A DNA stretch of 64,000 bases from Rhodobacterales bacterium (GTDB lineage: Bacteria; Pseudomonadota; Alphaproteobacteria; Rhodobacterales; Rhodobacteraceae). Shown here piece by piece: positions 35,394-44,133 of this stretch (positions are counted from its first letter, which is position 1; every line of letters begins with the position of its first letter). The translations under genes and the position numbers were made by a program. The notes under the pieces are model-generated. The model searched no databases. It was not told the origin of the DNA and saw only the letters and a list, made by a program, of their open reading frames with translations. The stretch covers positions 1-64,000 of the forward strand of contig PDRY01000016.1 in the NCBI GenBank assembly GCA_002748265.1, in the 5' to 3' direction.

Positions 35394-35882
35394 CTATTTG
35401 CGGAACTTGTCGAGGCTGACGATCTCCGCATCGTGGTGATCGGTGTCGGGATCCGCCTCGATATGGGGCGCCTCTTCGTCGTCCTCATCCTCTTCGTCGC
35501 GCGGGGCGAAGGGTTCGACCTCGGCGTCTTCCTGGCTGTCGAAGCGCAGCCCGAATTCTACGGAAGGGTCGACGAAGGTACGCATGGCATCGAAGGGCAC
35601 GAGCAGACGCTCCGGCGCATTGCCAAAGTTGAGCGTGACGGCAAACCCGTCCTCGCTCACCTCAAGAGAGTCGAACCAGTGCTGGAGCACGATGGTCATT
35701 TCCTCGGGGTAGCGATCATGCAGCCAGTCCGCGATCTCGACCCCGGGATGGGTCGTCGCGAAGGTGATGAAGAAGTGGTGTTCGCCCGGAAGCCCGTTTT
35801 TCGCGACATCATCCAGGACGGAGCGGATCAGCCCGCGCATGGCGCGGTGCATCAGGTTTCCATAGTCGATGGATCGGGTCAC
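35394..35882 (-). CDS. sspB: ClpXP adaptor SspB, alphaproteobacterial type
   Basis: 162 residues from a GTG at 35882, six bases after AAAGGAGA. The substrate-binding domain (about 1-110) includes HHFFITFATTHPGVEIADWL and SEDGFAVTLNFGN. A long acidic, disordered linker (DEEDEDDEEAPHIEAD) follows, and the protein ends with the ClpX-docking tail EIVSLDKFRK. SspB tethers ssrA-tagged proteins to ClpXP. Longer ATG-less frames upstream lack family similarity. Confidence 0.93.
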   Translation of the reverse strand: MTRSIDYGNLMHRAMRGLIRSVLDDVAKNGLPGEHHFFITFATTHPGVEIADWLHDRYPEEMTIVLQHWFDSLEVSEDGFAVTLNFGNAPERLLVPFDAMRTFVDPSVEFGLRFDSQEDAEVEPFAPRDEEDEDDEEAPHIEADPDTDHHDAEIVSLDKFRK

Positions 35883-35982
35883 GAGCGGTCTCCTTTTGGG
35901 GACAGCATAGAGATTTTGCTCGGCGAGAAAAGGGTTTGCGGTGCCCAATTATAGACCGAAGTCTTTGGCAGAGATATTTCCG

Positions 35983-37203
35983 TCAAAAGGAAAGTCCGCT
36001 CAGCGCGAGGCTGGCGAGCGCCGTGACCACAAGCACCGCCGGAAGCGGCACGCGGCGCACCAGAAGCAACGCCGCAAGCGCGGTGAGGCCGAGCACCGGG
36101 AGCGACAGGCTGGTCAGGTCCGGAAGGCTGGCGACATTTGGGTGCATGCGCTCGAACAGCACATGGGTCGCGAACCAGAGCGAAAGGCTGGCGATGACAC
36201 CGACCACGGCGGCGGTGATCGCATGCAGCGCGCCGGACAGGCGCGGCATGTGTTCGAGCCGGTCGATGAAGGGCGCTCCGACAAAGATCCACAGGAAACA
36301 GGGGATGAAGGTGACCCAGAGCGTCAGCAGCCCGGCGATCATCATCTGCCCGAACGGGGCGCCCGCCAGGTGGCCCACGAACTGCGTGACCAGGATCAGC
36401 GGGCCCGGCGTGGTTTCGGCAAGCCCAAGCGCATCCATCATTTGCGGCGTCGTCATCCAGCCATGGGTCTGAATCACTTCCTGGGTCATGTAGGACAATA
36501 CAGCATAGGCGCCGCCGAATGTGACGACCGCAAGCTTCGAGAAGAACAGCCCCAGCGAGAGCAGGAACCCGCTGCCCGCCAGCCAAAGCGCGATCAGCGG
36601 CGCCGCCCAGAGCAGGGCCAGTATGACAGGCGCCCGCCAGGACAGCCGCGCCGGAGCGGGGGGCGGGGTCTGATCTGCCTGACGGGTCGTGAGGGCGCCG
36701 ATCAGCGCGGCGGCTGCGATCACGACGGGGAATGGCAGTTTGAGCGCATACAGAGCGACAAAGGCGCCCACTGCAAGCGCGATGTCCAGCCGCGATGACA
36801 GGGCCTTGCGCGACAGCCGCATGATCGCCTGCGCGATGACGACCAGCACGGTGGCCTGCACGCCGCGAAACAGCGACTGCATGGCGGGCAGGTCTTCGAA
36901 CCGGATGTAAAGCGCGGCAAGCAGGGCGATCACCACCGCGCCGGGCAGCACGAACAGCGTGCCCGCAATCAGCCCGCCGGGAACCCCTCGCAGGCGCCAG
37001 CCGCACCAGGTGCAAAGCTGCATCGCCTCGGGCCCTGGCAGCATCATGCAAAAGGACAGGGCTCGCAGGAATTGGGATTCGGTCAGCCAGCCGCGCCGCG
37101 TGACCAGTTCTTCGTGCATCAGCGCGATCTGGGCCGCGGGGCCCCCGAAAGAGAGCGCTCCGATGCGGGCAAAGACGCGGGTGATCTGCATGAGGCTGGT
37201 CAT
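35983..37203 (-). CDS. chrA: Chromate transporter, two-domain ChrA
   Basis: 406 residues with about ten to eleven hydrophobic segments in two homologous halves. Each half opens with the family motif: FARIGALSFGGPAAQIALMHEE near the N-terminus and FFSKLAVVTFGGAYAVLSYMTQ near residue 205. ChrA exports chromate in exchange for, or together with, protons. The ATG at 37203 is used; a TTG further up is weaker. No chrB regulator is adjacent. Confidence 0.92.
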   Translation of the reverse strand: MTSLMQITRVFARIGALSFGGPAAQIALMHEELVTRRGWLTESQFLRALSFCMMLPGPEAMQLCTWCGWRLRGVPGGLIAGTLFVLPGAVVIALLAALYIRFEDLPAMQSLFRGVQATVLVVIAQAIMRLSRKALSSRLDIALAVGAFVALYALKLPFPVVIAAAALIGALTTRQADQTPPPAPARLSWRAPVILALLWAAPLIALWLAGSGFLLSLGLFFSKLAVVTFGGAYAVLSYMTQEVIQTHGWMTTPQMMDALGLAETTPGPLILVTQFVGHLAGAPFGQMMIAGLLTLWVTFIPCFLWIFVGAPFIDRLEHMPRLSGALHAITAAVVGVIASLSLWFATHVLFERMHPNVASLPDLTSLSLPVLGLTALAALLLVRRVPLPAVLVVTALASLALSGLSF

Positions 37204-37446
37204 GGAGCCGTGTGTGGCCGGAGCGCCGCGCGGGAGCAAGCGCGCGGCGGGATTGTCATGCAATCTTCATCGTCGCCGGGGGTTGACCCGCCGCTTCGCT
37301 TTGGCGCACGGTGCCTGCATGACGATGTGTGCGACCATTATTTGCTGCATTCCCTGCTGAGCTTGTCTCGCGGGGGTTTCGTCGTTTTCAAGGTTGTGAA
37401 TGATTGATACTCCCGCGTGGCGTGCCCCTGCCTGCGTGAGGACGAT

Positions 37447-38805
37447 ATGACCCAAATAAAGCTGACCAACACCGCCACCCGCAAAAAGGAGCTGTTCGAG
37501 CCCTTGGATGCGCAAAATGTGCGGATGTATGTCTGCGGCCCAACGGTCTACGACCGGGCGCATCTGGGCAATGCGCGGTCCGCCGTGGTGTTTGATCTGC
37601 TGTTCCGGTTGCTGCGCCATGTCTATGGCGCGGAGCACGTCACCTATGTGCGCAATGTCACTGACGTGGATGACAAGATCAATGCGCGGGCACGCGAGAG
37701 CGGGCGCTCTATCGCTGAGATCACCGCCGAAACCGGCCAGTGGTATCTGGACGACATGGGGGCGCTCGGGGTGATCACGCCGACCCATACGCCCCACGCC
37801 ACCGACTGGATCGGGCAGATGCAGGACATGATCGCGGATCTGATTGCCAAGGGCCACGCCTATGAGGCCGAGGGCCATGTGCTGTTCGCCGTGGACAGCT
37901 ACGATGCCTATGGCGCCCTGTCGGGGCGGTCGGTCAAGGACATGATCGCAGGCGCGCGGGTCGAGGTCGCGCCCTACAAGCGTGACCCGATGGATTTCGT
38001 GCTGTGGAAGCCCTCGGGAGAGGGCGAACCGGGCTGGGAGAGCCCCTGGGGCGTGGGCCGTCCGGGCTGGCATATCGAATGCTCCGCCATGAGCCACGCG
38101 CTGCTGGGCGACAGTTTCGACATCCATGGCGGCGGGTTGGATCTGCAGTTCCCGCATCATGAGAACGAGATCGCTCAGAGCCGCTGTGCTCATCCCCATG
38201 GGGAGTTTGCCCGCGTCTGGCTGCATCACGAGATGCTCCAGGTGGATGGGAAGAAGATGTCCAAATCGCTTGGCAACTTCTTCACCGCCCGCGATCTCCT
38301 GGATCAGGGCGTGCCCGGAGAGGTGATCCGCCTGGTCATGCTGGGCAGCCATTACCGCCGCCCCATGGACTGGACCGACGACAAGCGGGATGAGGCTGAA
38401 GCCACGCTGCGCAAGTGGCACGGCCTGACCCGGGGCGTGGTGCCGGGGGTTGTCTCGCCTCAGGTGCTGGACGCCATTGCTGATGATCTCAACAGTGCGG
38501 GGGCCATCGCGGTGCTGCACCGGCTCGCGGCAGAGGGCGATGCGGCGGGGCTTCTGGCTTCGGCGCGGCTCATGGGGCTGCTGGAAGACGGGCTGGGCGC
38601 GTGGGCTCAAAGCGTCGATCTGTCGGCCTATGAGGCGCGGCTGGCGGCTCTGCGCGAAGCGGCGATGGCGACGAAGGATTTCGCCGCAGTTGATGCCATG
38701 AAAGCCGCGCTGACGGCGGCGGGGGTCGAGGTGCGGATGTCCAAGGCCGGGGTGGAGCTGGTGCCGGGGGTCGGGTTCGACCCCTCCGCGCTGCCCGAAG
38801 GGTAG
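37447..38805 (+). CDS. cysS: Cysteinyl-tRNA synthetase
   Basis: 452 residues. Class I signature HLGN replaces HIGH ([11 protein letters not shown]) and KMSKS is present ([11 protein letters not shown]). Zinc ligands are the Cys of [10 protein letters not shown], the Cys of HIECSAMS and the His and Glu of [11 protein letters not shown]. The C-terminus is slightly short of the usual anticodon-binding extension but complete. The start ATG at 37447 follows a weak GAGGACGAT sequence. It is followed by a short roseobacter-type repeat and then cimA. Confidence 0.97.
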   Translation: MTQIKLTNTATRKKELFEPLDAQNVRMYVCGPTVYDRAHLGNARSAVVFDLLFRLLRHVYGAEHVTYVRNVTDVDDKINARARESGRSIAEITAETGQWYLDDMGALGVITPTHTPHATDWIGQMQDMIADLIAKGHAYEAEGHVLFAVDSYDAYGALSGRSVKDMIAGARVEVAPYKRDPMDFVLWKPSGEGEPGWESPWGVGRPGWHIECSAMSHALLGDSFDIHGGGLDLQFPHHENEIAQSRCAHPHGEFARVWLHHEMLQVDGKKMSKSLGNFFTARDLLDQGVPGEVIRLVMLGSHYRRPMDWTDDKRDEAEATLRKWHGLTRGVVPGVVSPQVLDAIADDLNSAGAIAVLHRLAAEGDAAGLLASARLMGLLEDGLGAWAQSVDLSAYEARLAALREAAMATKDFAAVDAMKAALTAAGVEVRMSKAGVELVPGVGFDPSALPEG

Positions 38806-38832
38806 GGGGGCGCTGCCCCCCGGCGCGTGCCG

Positions 38833-38869
38833 CGCCTCCCCCCGAGGTATTTGGACAAATAAGAAGGGC
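38833..38869. repeat. Short interspersed element of the CCCCCCGAGGTATTTGG type
   Basis: Between cysS and cimA lies TCCCCCCGAGGTATTTGGAC, followed by AAATAAGAAGG. Similar CCCCCCGAGGTATTT motifs followed by AAGAAG recur between genes in many Rhodobacteraceae genomes, as I recall. It may act as an mRNA end or extended ribosome-binding element. Only this copy is clear in the window. Confidence 0.4.
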
Positions 38870-38876
38870 ATTTGAG

Positions 38877-40490
38877 ATGAAAGAGCGGCTTTACCTGTAC
38901 GACACCACCCTGCGCGATGGGCAGCAGACCCAGGGCGTGCAGTTTTCGACCGACGAGAAGCTGGCGATCCGCGAGGTGCTGGACGGTTTGGGGGTCGATT
39001 ACATCGAAGGCGGCTGGCCCGGCGCCAACCCGACCGACAGCGCCTTTTTCGAGGTGGTGCCTGAGGGGCGCGCGCAGATCACGGCCTTTGGGATGACCAA
39101 GCGGGCCGGGCGCTCGGCTGAGAATGACGATGTGTTGGCGGCGGTTCTGAACGCCGGGACGGGGGCGGTGTGCCTGGTGGGCAAGGCCCATGAATTCCAC
39201 GTGCGCACCGCGCTTGGCATCGCTTTGGACGAGAATGTGGAGAGCATTCGCGCCTCCATCGCTCATGTGGTGGCGCAGGGGCGCGAGGCGCTGTTCGATG
39301 CAGAGCATTTCTTTGACGGCTGGAAGGCGGATCCCGACTATGCCTTGGCCTGTTGCCATGCCGCTCTGGACGCGGGCGCGCGGTGGATCGTTCTGTGCGA
39401 CACCAATGGCGGGACACTGCCCGGTGAGATCGGCGCGATCACCCGCGCTGTGATCGAAGGCGGCATTCCCGGTGATCGCCTGGGCATCCATTGCCACAAT
39501 GATCTGGAGACGGCGGTGGCCGGGTCTTTGGCCGCCGTGGAGGCGGGCGCGCGGCAGGTTCAGGGGACGTTGAATGGGCTGGGGGAGCGCTGCGGCAATG
39601 CCAACCTGACCTCCCTGATCCCCACCCTTGTGCTGAAATCCCCGTGGGCGGAGCGGTTCGAGACCGGGGTGAGCCCCGAGGCGCTGCGGGGGCTGACACG
39701 GGCGTCGCGGCTGCTCGATGACATCTTGAACCGGGTGCCATTGCGGCAGGCGGCTTATGTCGGGGCGAGCGCGTTTGCGCATAAGGCGGGGCTTCATGCG
39801 AGCGCGATCCTCAAGGACCCGTCGACCTATGAACATGTCGATCCGGCCAGCGTTGGCAATGCGCGGATCGTGCCCATGTCGAACCAGGCGGGCCAGTCGA
39901 ACCTGCGCCGCCGTCTGGCCGAGGCGGGGATCGACGTGCCGCAGGGCGATCCGGCGCTTGCGCTCATCCTGGACGAGGTGAAACGGCGCGAAGCGGAGGG
40001 CTACTCCTATGACGGCGCGCAGGCGAGTTTCGAGCTTCTGGCACTGCGCGCCCTGGGCCGCTTGCCGCGCTTCTTCGAAGTGGAGCGCTATCGCGTCATT
40101 TCCGAGCGGCGGCGCAATGCGAAAGGGGACATCGTGACCGTGTCCGAGGCCGTGGTGACGGTACAGATCGACGGGGCTGCCCGGACGTCGTTCTATGAGA
40201 ACGAGCTGGGCGCGGAAGACGGCGATCTGGGGCCGGTCCACGCGCTGTCCAACGCGCTGCGCGGCGATCTGGGTCGCTGGCAGGCGGTGATCGAAGACAT
40301 GCGGCTGGTTGACTTCAAGGTGCGGATCACGTCCGGAGGGACCGAGGCCGTGACCCGCGTCATCATCGACAGCGAAGACGGCGCTGGGCACCGCTGGTCC
40401 ACGGTCGGGGTCAGCGCGAATATTGTCGATGCCAGTTTCGAAGCCCTGGTCGAGGCGATCCGTTGGAGGCTCTGGCGTGAGCGCGCCTGA
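38877..40490 (+). CDS. cimA: (R)-Citramalate synthase
   Basis: 537 residues. It condenses pyruvate and acetyl-CoA to citramalate, the threonine-independent entry to isoleucine synthesis. The HMGL-like TIM barrel starts with YDTTLRDGQQTQGVQFS, contains the HCHNDLE-type metal site IHCHNDLETAVAGSL, and ends with a LeuA dimerisation/allosteric domain (about 390-535). The length and N-terminus separate it from 2-isopropylmalate synthase. Confidence 0.92.
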   Translation: MKERLYLYDTTLRDGQQTQGVQFSTDEKLAIREVLDGLGVDYIEGGWPGANPTDSAFFEVVPEGRAQITAFGMTKRAGRSAENDDVLAAVLNAGTGAVCLVGKAHEFHVRTALGIALDENVESIRASIAHVVAQGREALFDAEHFFDGWKADPDYALACCHAALDAGARWIVLCDTNGGTLPGEIGAITRAVIEGGIPGDRLGIHCHNDLETAVAGSLAAVEAGARQVQGTLNGLGERCGNANLTSLIPTLVLKSPWAERFETGVSPEALRGLTRASRLLDDILNRVPLRQAAYVGASAFAHKAGLHASAILKDPSTYEHVDPASVGNARIVPMSNQAGQSNLRRRLAEAGIDVPQGDPALALILDEVKRREAEGYSYDGAQASFELLALRALGRLPRFFEVERYRVISERRRNAKGDIVTVSEAVVTVQIDGAARTSFYENELGAEDGDLGPVHALSNALRGDLGRWQAVIEDMRLVDFKVRITSGGTEAVTRVIIDSEDGAGHRWSTVGVSANIVDASFEALVEAIRWRLWRERA

Positions 40491-41250
40491 GGGTTGGCAG
40501 GCCTGCGCCGCGCTTTTGGAGCGGGGCGATGCGGACCGGTTCGCGGCGGCGATGGCGGCGCCGGTGGCGGTGCGGGCGCTGCTGTGCCCGCTTTGGGCCT
40601 TCAACCTTGAGGTGGCACGGGCGCCCTGGGCCTCAAGCGAGCCGATGATTGCGGAGATGCGGCTTCAGTTTTGGCGGGACGTGCTGGAGGAGCGCGCGGC
40701 CGGCAAGCCTCCACGCGCTCATGAGGTCGCCGCGCCCCTGGCGGAGGTGCTGTGCCGCGTGCCGGAGGTGATCCCGGCACTCGACCGGCTGGTCGCGGCG
40801 CGGCGGTGGGACATCTACCGCGATCCGTTCGAAGATGAGGCGGCGTTCGCGGCCTACCTCGACGACACCGCCGGAAGCCTCGCCTGGGCCGGGGCGCGCG
40901 TGCTGGGGGCGACGGATGAAGAGGCGATCCGCCGTATCGGGCGCGCCCACGGGGTCGCGGCATGGCTGATGGCTGTGCCCGAGTTGGAAGCGCGGGGGCG
41001 CATTCCGCTGGTTGATGGACGCCCCGAGGCGGTGGCCGAGCTGGCGCGCTCCGCCGGGGCGGAGCTGCGTGCGCTGCGGCGGCGACGGCTTGGCGCTGCG
41101 GATCATGCGCTGCGCGCAGGGTGGCGGGCCGAGGCAGCTCTGGCCCATGCGGCGCGCGATCCGGGCGCCGTCGCGCGCGGAGAGCTGGGCGGATCGGAAG
41201 CTGCGCGGCGGGCCAGCCTGATCTGGCGCAAGCTCCGGGGGCGGCGGTGA
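40477..41250 (+). CDS. Squalene/phytoene synthase-like protein (NDUFAF6-like)
   Basis: 257 residues from a GTG at 40477, eight bases after GGAGG and overlapping the end of cimA. The fold of squalene/phytoene synthases is recognisable (MRLQFWRDVLEE, YLDDTAGSLAWAGARVLG, ARGRIPLVDGR), but the second aspartate-rich DxxED motif needed for catalysis is missing. This resembles the NDUFAF6/complex-I-assembly branch more than carotenoid enzymes, and no crt genes are near. The C-terminus is arginine-rich. The role is inferred. Confidence 0.75.
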   Translation: MSAPEGWQACAALLERGDADRFAAAMAAPVAVRALLCPLWAFNLEVARAPWASSEPMIAEMRLQFWRDVLEERAAGKPPRAHEVAAPLAEVLCRVPEVIPALDRLVAARRWDIYRDPFEDEAAFAAYLDDTAGSLAWAGARVLGATDEEAIRRIGRAHGVAAWLMAVPELEARGRIPLVDGRPEAVAELARSAGAELRALRRRRLGAADHALRAGWRAEAALAHAARDPGAVARGELGGSEAARRASLIWRKLRGRR

Positions 41251-41299
41251 ACGGGGGCGTTGCCCCGGCGTGTTCGGACCACAAGGAAGGGACAGTGTT

Positions 41300-41923
41300 G
41301 TGCGGGTGATCGAAAGCTCCGCTGATCTGGACGAGGGCGCCGCGCATCTCAGGGCGGTCTGTCCGCGGATGGCGTTCGCTCTGGATCAGGTCGGGCCGCT
41401 GCCTCTGCGGCGGCGCCGGGATGGGTTTGAGACGCTCCTCTCCGCGATCGTGAGCCAGCAGGTCTCTGTCGCGGCGGCGGATGCGATCTGGCGCCGGCTG
41501 AAGGCGGCGCGCCTGACCGGCCCGCGCAAAGTGCTGTGGGCCAGCGAAGAGGACCTGCGCGCCTGTGGGCTGTCGCGGCAAAAGGCGCGCTATGCAAAGG
41601 CCCTGGCAGAGGCGCGGATCGACTATGGTGCCCTGCGGACAGCCCCCGATGCGCAGGTGGTGGAAACGCTGAGCGCCGTCACCGGGATCGGGGTCTGGAC
41701 GGCCGAAATCTACGCAATGTTCGCGCTTGGCCGGACGGACGTGTTTGCGCCCGGCGATCTGGCGCTTCAGGAGGCAGCCAAGCTGCTTTACGGCCTGAAC
41801 GAACGCCCCACGCCAAGAGCACTGCGGCTGCAGGCCGAAGCATGGGCACCTTGGCGGGCGGTTGCGGCGCGGCTGCTGTGGGCCTACTACGCCCATGAGA
41901 AACGCCGGGAGGGCATCAGGTGA
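41300..41923 (+). CDS. DNA-3-methyladenine glycosylase II (AlkA-like, HhH-GPD)
   Basis: 207 residues from a GTG at 41300 preceded by AAGGAAGG. The HhH-GPD core is clear: FETLLSAIVSQQVSVAAADAIW, then the helix-hairpin-helix VTGIGVWTAEIYAMFAL, with the catalytic Asp in FAPGDLALQ. It excises alkylated bases. It lacks the N-terminal domain of E. coli AlkA and the iron-sulfur cluster of Nth. The stop overlaps the esterase start. Confidence 0.88.
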   Translation: MRVIESSADLDEGAAHLRAVCPRMAFALDQVGPLPLRRRRDGFETLLSAIVSQQVSVAAADAIWRRLKAARLTGPRKVLWASEEDLRACGLSRQKARYAKALAEARIDYGALRTAPDAQVVETLSAVTGIGVWTAEIYAMFALGRTDVFAPGDLALQEAAKLLYGLNERPTPRALRLQAEAWAPWRAVAARLLWAYYAHEKRREGIR

Positions 41924-42588
41924 CACGCGCATTGCAATCTCAGAAGGTCGAGGCCCGCTCGGGGCAGGCCAATTCCGCCGTCATTTTCTTGCACGGGTAC
42001 GGGGCCAATGGCGCCGATCTGATGGGGCTGGCCGAACCCATGGGGGAGCATCTGCCCGACACCATGTTCTTTGCCCCGGACGCGCCCGAGACCTGTGCAG
42101 CTTCGCCGTTCGGGTTCCAGTGGTTCCCGATCCCGTGGCTCGACGGATCGAGCGAAGAGGCCGCGCGCGAGGGGATGGAGCGGGCCGTTGAGGATCTCAA
42201 CGCCTATCTGGACGGGATCATGGTCGATGAAGATCTTCTGCCCGAACAGGTCGCCGTGGTCGGTTTCAGCCAGGGCACGATGATGGCGCTGCATGTGCTG
42301 CCGCGCCGGGAGGATCCGGTGGCGGCTCTGGTCGCGTTTTCGGGGCGCCTTCTGGAGCCCGAGCTGCTGGCCGAAGAGGTGATCTGCCGTCCGCCGGTTC
42401 TCTTGATCCATGGCGATGCCGATGAGGTCGTGCCGGTTCAGTCGCTGCCGCAGGCCGCCGAGGCGCTGCAAGAGGCGGGCTGGAGCGAGGTCTACGCCCA
42501 CATCATGAAGGGCACCGGGCATGGGATCGCGCCCGATGGGCTGAGCGTTGCGCTTGCCTTCCTGCGCGAGCGTCTGGGCGTCGCGTGA
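41920..42588 (+). CDS. Alpha/beta-hydrolase, carboxylesterase/phospholipase family
   Basis: 222 residues, starting with GTG in a GTGA overlap with the glycosylase stop. The catalytic Ser is in VGFSQGTMMAL; Asp and His are in LIHGDADEVVPV and GTGHGIAPDG. HGYGANGADLMGL forms the oxyanion region. It belongs to the small cytosolic carboxylesterase (EstB/YpfH) group. The substrate is unknown. It is convergent with iorB. Confidence 0.88.
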   Translation: MTRALQSQKVEARSGQANSAVIFLHGYGANGADLMGLAEPMGEHLPDTMFFAPDAPETCAASPFGFQWFPIPWLDGSSEEAAREGMERAVEDLNAYLDGIMVDEDLLPEQVAVVGFSQGTMMALHVLPRREDPVAALVAFSGRLLEPELLAEEVICRPPVLLIHGDADEVVPVQSLPQAAEALQEAGWSEVYAHIMKGTGHGIAPDGLSVALAFLRERLGVA

Positions 42589-42600
42589 TCTGAACGCCGG

Positions 42601-44133
42601 TTAGGCGAAAGACTGGATGGTGCGGATCGCGCCGTCCAACTCTTCGCCCTTTTCGTCGCGCAAGGCGGCCTCGCGCAGGCGGGCGACCCATTGTGCGGCG
42701 TCTTCGCGCCCGGCGACCAACTGGCTGGCCTCCATCACGCGGGCGAATTTCGACAGGCCCCGCGCGTGGGTGTCTGAATAGCCCTTGATCAGACGGCGGC
42801 AGGCCAGAAGCTCGATCGCAAGGGCGCGGTCCTGGCGGGCAGCGGCAAGGCAGGTCTCTTGCCACGCGTCCAGATGCGCTTGTTCGATCTTGTGGCGCAG
42901 GCTGCGCCGCCGCGTGCCCCGCAAGCCCCCCAGCACATAGAGCATCGTGAATGCCCCAAGCCGGTGAGTGCGCACCCGGCGCCCCCGGTTCAAGCGGCGG
43001 TCGATCCAGGCGGCGAGGCGCGGGCGGGCCTCAACCCATTGGCCCAGCCCGGCGGGCAGCAGGCTGATGATCTCTTCCCCGCGGGGGTGAAAGAACTCCG
43101 TCAGCTGGAGCGGCGCATCCCCCGGTTTCATCTCTGCGGTGATGCGCGCAAACCGGGCTTCGCGGGTCTTCAGATCGGCCACGCGGATGATGTCATCATA
43201 GCACATGGCATTAGCGATATGCTTCGCGGCCATCTCGGTGAGCGCGTCATCGCCCGCATCCAGATCGGCAAAGAGCCGCACCCGGTCCAGATATTCGCGG
43301 CCATAGCGGAGGTCTTGAAAATTCACGACCTTTTGCAGCCCGCGCGGAACCATGTCAGAGCGCGATAGCGCCTGCGCGTCCTGCTCTAGCCCGCGCCATT
43401 GGCGCAGATGGCGCGCGGGGCCTTTGGCGACACTTTGCGCGATGGGCGCAGGAGGCGCCGCCGGCGCATCCGCCGCGCCGGCCTTTGTGCGGTCAAACGC
43501 GGCGGCAAAGCTGCGCAGGCTCGCCTCAACCCCTTTGCCCGAGGCGCGAATCGCGTCTTCGAACGCGTCGCGCGGGAAGGGCAGGGCCCCGGATCCGGCA
43601 AGCGCCCCGAACAGCGACGACGAGATCACCGATCCGTTCTCAGCCGCCAGCCGATCCATGTCGAACAAGATGAGCTGATCCGCCGCCAGCCGGGCGGCCT
43701 CGCGCACCTCATCGGCCGAGGCGATGCCGTCGCCCGGCACCATCTTCTCGGATACGGCAAGGGCGCGGTGGGTGGAGGCGATCAGCGTCGTGCGATCCGG
43801 AGTGACAAAGCCGCGCATGATCGCGCGCCCGGCCTCCATCAACTCGGCGGCGATCATGATGTCCACATCACCGCTGGTCGGGGCCAGTGAAAACACCGGC
43901 ATCGTCTCGCCCAGAGGGGCCATTTCGATATAGTAGATCGTCGCGCCAGTGCGCTGTGCGACCCCGGCGACCGATGTGGCCTGCGCCGCATAGCCCTGGC
44001 TGCGCGCGACGGCTTCGATCCAACTGGTCAGAACACCGCCGCCCTGTCCGCCAACGGCGAGGATGGCGAGCTTGATGATGGATTGCAGCTTCTCATCGGG
44101 CTGGCGCGGGGAAAGGGCGGCAGGGGCGTTCAT
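42601..44133 (-). CDS. iorB: Indolepyruvate oxidoreductase beta-type subunit with long C-terminal domain
   Basis: 510 residues. The N-terminal about 200 residues are the pyruvate-ferredoxin-oxidoreductase gamma-like domain with LAVGGQGGGVLTSWIEAVA. The C-terminal about 300 residues form a separate helical domain (DUF6537-like) with VVNFQDLRYGREYLDRV that is usually seen fused to aerobic IOR enzymes. The ATG overlaps the iorA stop (ATGA). With IorA it would oxidatively decarboxylate arylpyruvates to aryl-acetyl-CoA. It is the last gene of the leftward unit. The length is greater than the archaeal IorB of about 200 residues. Confidence 0.9.
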   Translation of the reverse strand: MNAPAALSPRQPDEKLQSIIKLAILAVGGQGGGVLTSWIEAVARSQGYAAQATSVAGVAQRTGATIYYIEMAPLGETMPVFSLAPTSGDVDIMIAAELMEAGRAIMRGFVTPDRTTLIASTHRALAVSEKMVPGDGIASADEVREAARLAADQLILFDMDRLAAENGSVISSSLFGALAGSGALPFPRDAFEDAIRASGKGVEASLRSFAAAFDRTKAGAADAPAAPPAPIAQSVAKGPARHLRQWRGLEQDAQALSRSDMVPRGLQKVVNFQDLRYGREYLDRVRLFADLDAGDDALTEMAAKHIANAMCYDDIIRVADLKTREARFARITAEMKPGDAPLQLTEFFHPRGEEIISLLPAGLGQWVEARPRLAAWIDRRLNRGRRVRTHRLGAFTMLYVLGGLRGTRRRSLRHKIEQAHLDAWQETCLAAARQDRALAIELLACRRLIKGYSDTHARGLSKFARVMEASQLVAGREDAAQWVARLREAALRDEKGEELDGAIRTIQSFA

